Positions 17,772 through 25,378 of a stretch of DNA of 64,000 nt are shown one piece after another; position 1 is the stretch's first letter, and each line of letters starts with the position of its first letter. The notes beneath the pieces were generated by a model. It saw only the letters and a program-made list of their open reading frames with translations. It made no database searches and was not told the DNA's origin. Source of the DNA: Aquibium carbonis. Its GTDB lineage: Bacteria; Pseudomonadota; Alphaproteobacteria; Rhizobiales; Rhizobiaceae. The stretch covers positions 1-64,000 of the forward strand of contig NZ_RWKW01000015.1 of NCBI RefSeq assembly GCF_003970795.1, read 5' to 3'. A program made the position numbers and the translations under genes.

Positions 17772-18710
17772 ATGTCGATCCATCCGCTCACCTCCGCCTG
17801 CCGCTTAGCGCGCCTTTCCGGCCTGCTGCTGGCCTGTCTGCTCGCGAGTTCGCAGGCGAAGGCCGAACCGGAAGCACCCGTCCTCGACGCATTCGGCCAG
17901 ACGGTCCCCACGGGCGAGCCGCGGCGGATCGTGACGCTGGGATCCGACGTGACGGAGATCGTCTACGCCCTCGGCGAGGGCGAGCGGATCGTTGCCGTGG
18001 ACCGTGGCAGCCAGTTTCCCGCCGCCACCGCAAGCAAGGCCAATGTCGGCTATCGCCGCCGGCTGACAGCGGAGGGCGTCGCATCGCTGTCGGCCGACCT
18101 GATCCTGGCGGCCGAGGACATCGGGCCGCAGGAGGCGGTGGAGGTGCTGCGCGAGCTGAAGGTTCCGATCGTCTTCGTTCCCGAGGATCATTCGGGCGAA
18201 GGCATCCGCCGCAAGATCGAGATCATCGCGCGGGCCTTGTCGCGGGACGCGAGCGGCCAGGCGCTCGCGGCCTCGGTGATCGAGAAGCTGGAAGCGGCGA
18301 AGGCGCTGACCGCCGGCATTCCGGCAGAGCAGCGCAAGACGGTGGTGTTCTTTCACGGCCTGATCCGCCTGACGGCCGCCGGCAGCGGCACGGCCGCCGA
18401 CGCGATCATCAAGCTCGCGGGTGGCCGCAATCCGATGGACGAGGTCTCCGGCTACAAGGCCGCCTCGGAAGAGCGGCTCGTCGAACTGGCGCCGGAGGTG
18501 ATCCTGATGATGGGCGACGGCCAAGGCGGGCCGACGGCGGAGGAGGTTTTCTCGAACCGGGCGCTCGCGGCGACGCCTGCCGGCCGGACCCGGTCGCTGA
18601 TCGTGCTGGACGGAGCCTACATGATCGGTTTCGGGCCGCGCACGGCCGACGCGGTGCGCGATCTCGCGACGGCGCTCTACGGCGACCGGGGCGGCGTCGG
18701 GCCGGATTGA
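17772..18710 (+). CDS. Haem/iron ABC transporter substrate-binding protein (HmuT-like)
   Basis: A periplasmic binding protein of 312 residues. The start at 17772 gives a signal peptide (SGLLLACLLASSQAKAEP). The fold is of the class III (BtuF/HmuT) type: RRIVTLGSDVTEIVYALGEGERIVAVDRGSQFP near the start, and SADLILAAEDIGPQEAVEVL. The late segment SGYKAASEERLVELAPEVILMM is typical of HmuT. It would deliver haem to an inner-membrane permease, but no permease (hmuU) or ATPase (hmuV) gene follows; the next gene is an oppositely oriented LysR regulator. It is transcribed divergently from the receptor, sharing the iron box. Confidence 0.88.
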   Translation: MSIHPLTSACRLARLSGLLLACLLASSQAKAEPEAPVLDAFGQTVPTGEPRRIVTLGSDVTEIVYALGEGERIVAVDRGSQFPAATASKANVGYRRRLTAEGVASLSADLILAAEDIGPQEAVEVLRELKVPIVFVPEDHSGEGIRRKIEIIARALSRDASGQALAASVIEKLEAAKALTAGIPAEQRKTVVFFHGLIRLTAAGSGTAADAIIKLAGGRNPMDEVSGYKAASEERLVELAPEVILMMGDGQGGPTAEEVFSNRALAATPAGRTRSLIVLDGAYMIGFGPRTADAVRDLATALYGDRGGVGPD

Positions 18711-18788
18711 GCCGCGGCGCCGGCTCAAGACCTGGCGGACGCCTTGGACCCGGCCGCGACGCCCTCAATCTGTCCGGATGCGGGCGGC

Positions 18789-19712
18789 TCAGGCCTCGAG
18801 CACGGTTCGCACCTTTTCGCGCAGCCATCGATGGGCGCCGTCACCGTCGTAGCGGCGGTGCCAGTACATGCCCATGTCCAGCTCGTCGCCTCCGACCGGC
18901 AGTTCGAACAGGTCGAGGCCCAGGCTTTCGGCCGTGATGGCGGCGAATTGCGACGGCATGGAGCCCATCACATGCCCCCCGGCGACCGCGAGCGCCAGCG
19001 CATGGAAATGCGGCATCGTCAGCACGATGCGTCGCTTCCGCCCCCTGGCATGCAGCGCCGAATCGATGGCGGTGGACAGGCCGCCGTCGGTCGAACAGAT
19101 GACCTGCGGCAGCGAGCAGAACAGATCGAGCGGCACCGCCTCGCCCGCCTTGATACCGGCCTTTGCCAGATCGGGCTGCCCTTTCTTCGCGGCCACGACG
19201 AGCCGCGACTTGAACAGGAACTGGAATGCCGCCCATTCGGGTATGTCGACGGGTGGCGCCAGCGTCAGATCGATCGTCCCCTCCGAGAGCACGTGCGGCA
19301 TCGCGCGCGGGCCGCCGTCGAGAAACTGCAGCAGGACGTTCGGGGCCTCCGCCAGCACGCGCCGGGAGAGGTCGGGCATCAGCATGGTCGAGAAATAGTC
19401 GGATCCCAGCAATCGGAACGTGCGCCTGGCGATGGAGGGATCAAAGGTCGAGTGGTCGGAGAACACCTGGTCGATGCGGTCCAGGGCCTCGCGCACCGCG
19501 ATGCCGAGCGCGAGCGCCCGCGGCGTGGGAACCATGGCGTTGCCTTCGCGGACGAAGAGCTGATCGCCTACGAGGTGGCGCAAGCGATTGAGCGCGGCGC
19601 TGACGGCCGGCTGGCTGAGGCCGATGCGTTCTCCCGCCCTGGTGACGCTGCGCTCGACCATCAGGGCGTCGAACACCCGCAGCAGGTTCAAGTCCAGCGA
19701 AGCAATATTCAT
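18789..19712 (-). CDS. LysR-family transcriptional regulator
   Basis: A 307-residue regulator. The N-terminal winged helix-turn-helix (about residues 5-65: LDLNLLRVFDALMVERSVTRAGERIGLSQPAVSAALNRL) is of the NodD-like branch, with the LFVREGNAMVPTPRA wing. The remainder is the periplasmic-binding-like effector domain. The N-terminus is canonical, so the ATG at 19712 is secure. It is divergent from an alpha/beta hydrolase gene 108 bases away, the usual arrangement of a LysR protein with its target; the effector is unknown. Confidence 0.93.
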   Translation of the reverse strand: MNIASLDLNLLRVFDALMVERSVTRAGERIGLSQPAVSAALNRLRHLVGDQLFVREGNAMVPTPRALALGIAVREALDRIDQVFSDHSTFDPSIARRTFRLLGSDYFSTMLMPDLSRRVLAEAPNVLLQFLDGGPRAMPHVLSEGTIDLTLAPPVDIPEWAAFQFLFKSRLVVAAKKGQPDLAKAGIKAGEAVPLDLFCSLPQVICSTDGGLSTAIDSALHARGRKRRIVLTMPHFHALALAVAGGHVMGSMPSQFAAITAESLGLDLFELPVGGDELDMGMYWHRRYDGDGAHRWLREKVRTVLEA

Positions 19713-19820
19713 GGTGTCGATGGGCCCGATACAATCGTTCGATTTCCAGCATGTCGAAGCGGAGCGCTATCTTCAAGCGCGGCCTGATCCGGGCCTGCCA
19801 TCGCAACGGGAGGTATTCGA

Positions 19821-20543
19821 ATGGCCATTTTCGTGCTCGTCCACGGCGCCTGGCACACGGGCGAGCTGATGCGACCCGTCGCCGACCGCATGGCCGCCGA
19901 GGGCCACGAGGTGCACACGCCGACGCTGGCCGGCAACCGGCCCGGCGACCCGGCCGATGTCGGCCTCGAGGAGGCCATCGGTTCGCTTGTGGCGTTCGTC
20001 GACGGCCACGACCTCGCGGACATCGTCCTCGTCGGCCACAGCTACGGAGGCATGGTCATCACCGGCGCCGCCGACCGGCTGCGCGCCGGCGCGATCCGCC
20101 GGCTGGTCTACTGGAATGCCTTCGTGCCGAACGACGGCGAGGCGTTGAACGATCTCGTGCCGGACTTCTTCCTGGCCATGTTCGACGAGATGGCGAAGAC
20201 GAACGGCACCGTCATGATGCCGTTTCCGATCTGGCGCGAGGCGCTGACGAACGACATGTCCGGGGCGGACTCGGCGGCGGCCTATGCCAGGTTGGTGCCC
20301 CAGCCCTACCGGACCTTCACGGACAGGATCGCCCTGTCGCGCCCGCCCGCGGCTTTCGAGATTCCCAAGTCCTACATCAACTTCACCGAGGATACGGGCA
20401 TGCCGCACGCCATGCCCTGGCACCCGCGGCTGTCCCAGAAGCTCGGCCTGTTCAGGCTCGTCCAGGCTCCCGGCAGCCATGAAGTGTGCTTCAGCAATCC
20501 CGAAGGCGCCGCCCGGGCGATACTGATCGCCGGTCGGGACTGA
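19821..20543 (+). CDS. Alpha/beta hydrolase
   Basis: A cytoplasmic 240-residue hydrolase of the salicylate-esterase/hydroxynitrile-lyase-like group. It begins FVLVHGAWHTGE (oxyanion-hole HGAW), has the nucleophile elbow VLVGHSYGGMV with Ser near residue 74, and a C-terminal catalytic His in APGSHEVCFSNP. A small cap domain lies between. Substrate unknown; probably a small ester or lactone. The gene is divergent from a LysR regulator, which may control it. Confidence 0.9.
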   Translation: MAIFVLVHGAWHTGELMRPVADRMAAEGHEVHTPTLAGNRPGDPADVGLEEAIGSLVAFVDGHDLADIVLVGHSYGGMVITGAADRLRAGAIRRLVYWNAFVPNDGEALNDLVPDFFLAMFDEMAKTNGTVMMPFPIWREALTNDMSGADSAAAYARLVPQPYRTFTDRIALSRPPAAFEIPKSYINFTEDTGMPHAMPWHPRLSQKLGLFRLVQAPGSHEVCFSNPEGAARAILIAGRD

Positions 20544-20700
20544 CGGCGAGGCGCCCGCCCACCGCGTCCGGCGCAGACGGTTTCGTCCCACCGTTCCGGC
20601 GCGTTTCCGGCGCGAACCGGGAACAAGCCGAAGCCGCGCGAATTGTGGCTGGCGGCGAGGCGCACGCGAGCAGCCTGCCGGCGGAGACGAAGGAAAGCAC

Positions 20701-20766
20701 ATGGACGAGAGGATGCCGCGGGGCGACGCTCCAGACGGGCCACGGCCCGCCAGCGGACGCGGCTGA
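20701..20766 (+). CDS. Possible 21-aa leader peptide before topoisomerase IB
   Basis: A short frame starting at ATG 20701 with a strong ribosome site (GAAGGAAAG, about seven bases upstream) and ending three bases before the ATG of the topoisomerase gene. The peptide (MDERMPRGDAPDGPRP...) is not recognised. The topoisomerase start itself has no clear ribosome site, so translational coupling from this leader is plausible. The rest of the 20544-20769 gap shows nothing else. Confidence 0.35.
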   Translation: MDERMPRGDAPDGPRPASGRG

Positions 20767-20769
20767 CCG

Positions 20770-21852
20770 ATGCGCGCCGCACGAGAGGACGAAGGCCCGG
20801 CCGGCGCGGGCGAAGCGAAGGCGCCCGCCGACCTCACCTATGCCACCGACGCCGAGCCCGGCATCCGCCGCCGACGCGCCGGCAAGGGTTTCACCTACAT
20901 CGCACCCGACGGTGCGCGGCTGGCCGATCCGGCCGTCCGAGACCGCATTCGCGCGCTGGCCATTCCACCCGCCTGGACGGATGTCTGGATATCGCCTGAT
21001 CCAGACGGCCACATGCAGGCCACGGGACGCGACCAGAAGGGACGGAAGCAGTATCGCTATCATGCCGGCTGGACGGCGCACCGGGACGAAACCAAGTTCG
21101 CGTCCCTGACGGCCTTCGCCTCGTCCTTGCCGAAGATCCGCGACCGGATCGACCGCGACCTCCGGCAGCCGGGCATCACGCGCGAGCGCGTGCTGGCTTC
21201 GGTGGTCTGGCTCCTGGATCGAACCCTGATCAGGATCGGGAACGAAGCCTATTCGCGCGAGGGCGAGAGTTTCGGGCTGACGACGCTGCGCAACCGGCAT
21301 GTGACGGTGGAAGGCCAGCGGATCCGCTTCGCCTTCGTCGGCAAGTCCGGGCGGGCGTGGAAGCTGACCCTGTCGGACCGGCGCATGGCCCGGATCCTGG
21401 CCAAGGTCGAGAACCTGCCGGGTCAGCACCTGTTCCAGTATCTCGACGAGCAGGACCAGAACCGCCTCATCCACTCCAACGACGTGAATGCCTATCTGCG
21501 CGAGACGGCGGGGCCGGACTTCACGTCCAAGCATTTCCGAACCTGGGCGGCGACCACGGGTGCGGCCATCCTCTTCGCCGAACGCGAGAAGCCGGCGACC
21601 GGACGGGAACTCGCCCGCGCGACCAACGAGGTGGTGGATGCGGTGGCGGACCGATTGCGCAACACCCGCGCGGTCTGTCGCCGCTGCTATGTCCACCCCC
21701 TGGTATTCGAACGCTGGGAGGAAGGCACGCTCGGCGAGGAAATCCGCCAGATCCGCCGCCGCAGCCGCCGGCCGCTTCGCGGCCTGAACGATGACGAGTC
21801 GACCGTTCTTCGCTGGCTCAGGCGGCAAGGAGAAGGGGACGGAGGACGTTGA
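20770..21852 (+). CDS. DNA topoisomerase IB (eukaryote/poxvirus type)
   Basis: A 360-residue type IB topoisomerase that relaxes supercoils through a 3'-phosphotyrosyl intermediate. The N-terminal domain includes GKGFTYIAPDGARLADPAVRDRI and KQYRYHAGWTAHRDETKF. The catalytic domain has the basic residues of the family (KSGRAWKLTL; SKHFRTWAATTG) and the nucleophile Tyr307 in RRCYVHP. Bacterial members are about 340-370 residues, so this is complete. Such genes are scattered among rhizobia and often sit in accessory DNA. A possible leader peptide ends three bases upstream; a 37-codon frame overlaps its stop (21852-21965). Confidence 0.95.
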   Translation: MRAAREDEGPAGAGEAKAPADLTYATDAEPGIRRRRAGKGFTYIAPDGARLADPAVRDRIRALAIPPAWTDVWISPDPDGHMQATGRDQKGRKQYRYHAGWTAHRDETKFASLTAFASSLPKIRDRIDRDLRQPGITRERVLASVVWLLDRTLIRIGNEAYSREGESFGLTTLRNRHVTVEGQRIRFAFVGKSGRAWKLTLSDRRMARILAKVENLPGQHLFQYLDEQDQNRLIHSNDVNAYLRETAGPDFTSKHFRTWAATTGAAILFAEREKPATGRELARATNEVVDAVADRLRNTRAVCRRCYVHPLVFERWEEGTLGEEIRQIRRRSRRPLRGLNDDESTVLRWLRRQGEGDGGR

Positions 21853-21965
21853 TGGCCGAACGGGCCAAACGCGCCAGACGTCGGGAAACGGCGCCCGTCA
21901 GGAACATCGACGCCATCTCGCGGTTATGGAGGAAAACGCGAGGCACGTCCCATGAAAGCCAATGA
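21852..21965 (+). CDS. Possible 37-aa basic peptide downstream of topoisomerase
   Basis: The ATG overlaps the topoisomerase stop (TGATG). The product is very basic (MAERAKRARRRETAPVRN...) and unrecognised. It overlaps the start of the following 55-codon frame by 14 bases. Coupling to the topoisomerase would explain the arrangement, but chance is possible. Confidence 0.3.
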   Translation: MAERAKRARRRETAPVRNIDAISRLWRKTRGTSHESQ

Positions 21966-22119
21966 CCGCGAGACCGGCGCACGCAAGCTCGAGCCGCATC
22001 CCCGACGCGACCAGACCGACCAGAACGCCGGCATGCCCATGAAACCACGGCCCTACGGCCTGACCGAACCTGTCGACGACCCGCGGACGGATGACCGACC
22101 GGACACCGCCGAGCGATAG
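21952..22119 (+). CDS. Small hydrophilic protein of unknown function (55 aa)
   Basis: Starts at ATG 21952 with GAGG about eight bases upstream. The product (MKANDRETGARKLEPHPRRD...) is hydrophilic, rich in Asp, Arg and Pro and probably disordered. Not recognised. It follows the topoisomerase gene on the same strand and could be the last gene of that unit. Confidence 0.4.
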   Translation: MKANDRETGARKLEPHPRRDQTDQNAGMPMKPRPYGLTEPVDDPRTDDRPDTAER

Positions 22120-22172
22120 AGCCGCCCACCCCGGGCAGATGATGGCCGCGTCGATCGACGGCCGATGGCTGG

Positions 22173-22931
22173 CTAATCCGTCCAGTATTCCCTGATCCAG
22201 GGGCTCGGACGGCTCCAGTTCCGCAGCGAGCCCCGGTAGCCTGCGATGGCTTCGTCCATGTGCGGGCGGCCATGGAAGCAGAGCACCCGGCACCCTTCCG
22301 GCTGTTTCGGCGTCAGCAGGAAGTTGAGCGGAAAGGGCGGGATCGCGTCGTACTTGAAGCTGCAGACCAGATGGCCCGGGAGATAGGACAGCGCCCCGTG
22401 CCTCAGCGCCGTCATGGACGTGTAGAACTGCTCGCTCCCCTTGTGGCGCGCGATCGCGCCTTCCGGGTCGGCGGCGAAATCGTCGTACAGATAGGGATGC
22501 AGCACGGGATCGAAGCAGAACACCGATCCGTGGCCACCCGGCTTTCCGCGCCGCTGGTAGCGCCATTCCTGCCGCATCACGACCTTGTCAGGCGCATGCT
22601 GGACGATGGGCTCCAGCGGGCCGGTGATCACGACATCGAGGTCGAAGCCGAGGAGAGGGCCCGTCATGCCCGCCAGCCCGGGGCGAAACAGCGATACCTT
22701 GCGCCAGGCGCCCTTTCGACCGGGCTGGCTCATGCCCGCGATCAGCGCCGCCTCGAACGGCTCCACCGGCAACGGGTGCACCTCGATGCCTGGCATCAGG
22801 CCGGCAGCATCGTCGGTGAAACACAAGAAGCGCACGCCGCCGGACACCCATCGCCTGACACCGGCATGGAGGCGGTTGACGTCGGTGGCCGAATATTTCG
22901 CCCCCCACTTCATGCACGCCACGTTCAACAC
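22173..22931 (-). CDS. Glycosyltransferase-like protein (paralogue of 23155-23931)
   Basis: A 252-residue cytoplasmic protein with a GT-A-like layout. It opens with LNVACMKWGAKYSATDVNRL, has FLCFTDDAAGL, and a DxD-like metal/nucleotide motif in GPLLGFDLDVVITGPLEPI, followed by a C-terminal segment RVLCFHGRPHMDEAI. These features recur in many rhizobial and rhodobacterial putative glycosyltransferases. It resembles the gene at 23155-23931 (both start with a KWG-x2-Y motif and carry a central FxxDxD or SLDIDIVI segment), so the two are divergent paralogues. It is the outermost member of the glycan region; donor and acceptor are unknown. Confidence 0.75.
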   Translation of the reverse strand: MLNVACMKWGAKYSATDVNRLHAGVRRWVSGGVRFLCFTDDAAGLMPGIEVHPLPVEPFEAALIAGMSQPGRKGAWRKVSLFRPGLAGMTGPLLGFDLDVVITGPLEPIVQHAPDKVVMRQEWRYQRRGKPGGHGSVFCFDPVLHPYLYDDFAADPEGAIARHKGSEQFYTSMTALRHGALSYLPGHLVCSFKYDAIPPFPLNFLLTPKQPEGCRVLCFHGRPHMDEAIAGYRGSLRNWSRPSPWIREYWTD

Positions 22932-23154
22932 TGTTCCATCGGTCCCGAAATGTTGTTCGGCTCATTTTCCCTGCGGGAGGCAGCTTGACTGAACTCGCGG
23001 CCGCGCTGCTTGTTCCGTCTGATCAAAATGAGCCTGGAACCGCAATCAACCAGATGTTGTTTTTGCATCGGGGGCGCGGGTGGCGGCCATAAAAACCGGG
23101 ATCGGCGCAGACTTGCCGCCTGCCCGCTCGGTCCGCCAGAAGCGCGTCGGCGTT

Positions 23155-23931
23155 TCAGAGATGCCAGAAGTCGCGGACGAAGGGCGCCTGCTTCAGGTGC
23201 CCATAATGGCTGGCCAGGACGTGGCGCGGCTTGGCCTCACCCGAGAAGGAGACGATCGCTTCGCCGATGCCTGGCAGCCGGGCCTTGCCCCAGCGCGCGG
23301 TGGTCAGGCCGAGACGGGCTGCCTGTCGCCCGAGCACGAAACTCGGTGAACGAGCGGCGCAGTCGACGCGGAAGATCAGGACCTTGCCGTCGGGAAAGAA
23401 ATCCATCGGCCTTCCCGCGAAGTTGTGCTCGAGCCAGCGCTGTTCGCTGAACTTGTTGTGGTCGCGACCCGGATAGAGCGACGACCAGTGCTGCGGATTT
23501 TCGATGAACCGGTCCCAGATCTCGCGATGATGCCCGACCTTGACCCGGTAGACGGCGCCATGGCCGCGCGATCGCGACCGGCTCGCCCGGTGGCGCGCGA
23601 TGATGAAGGTCTTCTCGGGATCCCGTGCCAAGAAATCCAGGCTGTCGACGATGACGATGTCGATGTCGAGCGACACCACGTAGTCCTGCGGGCCGAGACC
23701 CAGGAAGCCTTCGGAAAAAGTGTGGATCTTGGGACCGTTTCCGACCATGGCGCGCTCCGGAATCGGCACCACGACGATGTCGGGATGAAGCCCTTCCGGG
23801 TCGTCGGTCACGCAGTGGAACCGATGCGGGATGGACAAATGCCGCCCGACGCTCGCCCGAAGGATGTTGACCTCCTCGGCGTCGTAGCGCGTGCCCCACT
23901 TGTAGCAGACGATGTTCAGGAAAGGTATCAA
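23155..23931 (-). CDS. Glycosyltransferase-like protein (TTG start)
   Basis: A 258-residue GT-A-like protein starting IPFLNIVCYKWGTRYDAEEVNIL, with HCVTDDPEGLHPDIVV and the metal-site motif YVVSLDIDIVIVDSLD. The C-terminus has EAKPRHVLASHYGHLKQAPFVRDFW. It shares this plan with the gene at 22173-22931. No ATG exists near the family N-terminus; I choose the TTG at 23931, preceded by CGGAAG about nine bases upstream. The same frame stays open far upstream, but that stretch overlaps the amidohydrolase on the other strand and has no homologous content. Confidence 0.72.
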   Translation of the reverse strand: MIPFLNIVCYKWGTRYDAEEVNILRASVGRHLSIPHRFHCVTDDPEGLHPDIVVVPIPERAMVGNGPKIHTFSEGFLGLGPQDYVVSLDIDIVIVDSLDFLARDPEKTFIIARHRASRSRSRGHGAVYRVKVGHHREIWDRFIENPQHWSSLYPGRDHNKFSEQRWLEHNFAGRPMDFFPDGKVLIFRVDCAARSPSFVLGRQAARLGLTTARWGKARLPGIGEAIVSFSGEAKPRHVLASHYGHLKQAPFVRDFWHL

Positions 23932-24189
23932 GACTGCCGCTTCCGCCGGGTGTCCATGCGCCGATCGCCGTCCGGGCGTTTCCGGTCGAGGCCGCTGAAT
24001 ACAGCGATGAGCGGAACCAATCAACGTCGCGACCCGTTCGCGCACCGCGAGACCCGGGCTTCGCAACGCGCGCGACGCGTTCTTGACCCCATTCAACGGC
24101 TGGTGCAATGCAGAAAACCCGCCCGACGGGACCAACGAACCCGAAAGCAGGTGGTGCCGGTCGAAACGGGGCGGGCGAGGCGACCGATC

Positions 24190-25368
24190 ATGAAGGATGA
24201 GAGGGCAAGCACGATGTCCGGAACCGGTCCCAGCGCCAGCCGAATCAGGTCGACGCCGTTCTTCATCGAACTGGACCGGCGCATCGCCGCCATGGGCGGC
24301 CAGTTCAATGCCCACCTCCATCTCGACCGCGCCGGAACCTACCACGACACGGTCGACATGCTGGCCGGCAAGGGCAAGCACGACGGCGCCTATCTGTCGC
24401 TGGCCGGCAAGCACGCCCTCATTCCGATGATCCACGCCAGCCCGCTCTATGACCGCGACAATCTGATGGCGCGGGTCGGCGGCTATCTCGAGGACATGGC
24501 GGCGATCGGCGCCACGCGCGCCGACACCGTCGTCGACACCACCGCCGACAGGGTTGGGACCAGCGCGCTCGATGCGCTTCTCGAGCTCAAGGAGAGCCTG
24601 CGCGGGCGGCTCGATTTCCAGGTGGGCGCCTATTCGCCGCTCGGCAACCCGGTCGCCGAACCGCACCGCTGGGACCTCCTGGTCGAAGGCGCGGAGCGTG
24701 CCGATTTCATCGGCCTGCTTCCGGAGCGCGACGACCGCGCCGTCTATCCGGACAACATCGGATTTCGAGAATGCTGCCGACGCGGAATCGAGCTGGCGAC
24801 CCGGCTGCAGCGCAAGATCCACATCCATGTCGACCAATCCAACCACCAGCACGAAGGCGGAAGCGAAACGGTCGTGCAGGTGGCGCGCGAACTCGGCGCA
24901 GGGATAGCCTGGGACGATGAGCCGCTGATCTGGCTGATCCACGTCATCTCGCCGTCGACCTACGAGGAGACGCGCTTCCGGAGGCTGGTCGACGATCTCG
25001 CCGAGCTCAACATCGGCATCATCACCTGCCCATCCGCCGCGATCAGCATGCGGCAGGTCCGGCATTTCACCTCGCCGACCTTCAACTCCATCGCGCGGGT
25101 GCTCGATTTTCTCGCCGCCGGGCTCCATGTCCGGATGGGCTCGGACAACATCTGCGACATCACCTCGCCCATGGGCACGATCGACCTGATCGACGAGCTT
25201 TTCGTCCTTTCGAATGCCTTGCGGTACTATGACATCGACGTCCTCGCCACCCTGGCGGCCGGCAGGCGCGTCGATGCGGCGGCGCGGGACCGCATCCGTC
25301 GTCACCTCGCCGACGACGCCGACATGGCGGCGGCGGCCGTGGCTGGAGCGTCACGGCAGAGCATCTGA
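24190..25368 (+). CDS. Amidohydrolase-superfamily (cytosine-deaminase-like) protein
   Basis: A 392-residue metal-dependent hydrolase of the cytosine-deaminase-like branch. The metal motif HLH (His42, His44) lies in NAHLHLDRAGT, further ligands in HIHVDQSNHQHE (His211, His213) and a late Asp in MGSDNICD (Asp319). The substrate cannot be assigned; cytosine deaminases, isoguanine deaminases and related hydrolases share these residues. Either ATG 24190 or ATG 24214 could be used; both have purine-rich sites (GAGG; GAGAGGG). It is the only plus-strand gene in this part of the cluster and is convergent with the adenylation-domain gene, 10 bases away. Confidence 0.85.
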   Translation: MKDERASTMSGTGPSASRIRSTPFFIELDRRIAAMGGQFNAHLHLDRAGTYHDTVDMLAGKGKHDGAYLSLAGKHALIPMIHASPLYDRDNLMARVGGYLEDMAAIGATRADTVVDTTADRVGTSALDALLELKESLRGRLDFQVGAYSPLGNPVAEPHRWDLLVEGAERADFIGLLPERDDRAVYPDNIGFRECCRRGIELATRLQRKIHIHVDQSNHQHEGGSETVVQVARELGAGIAWDDEPLIWLIHVISPSTYEETRFRRLVDDLAELNIGIITCPSAAISMRQVRHFTSPTFNSIARVLDFLAAGLHVRMGSDNICDITSPMGTIDLIDELFVLSNALRYYDIDVLATLAAGRRVDAAARDRIRRHLADDADMAAAAVAGASRQSI

Positions 25369-25378
25369 GCCGCGCTGC

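Noticed and set aside
23932-24189. N-terminal extension of the glycosyltransferase-like gene at 23155-23931 far upstream
   Set aside because: The open frame continues through antisense of the amidohydrolase, but homologous content begins only at the TTG at 23931.
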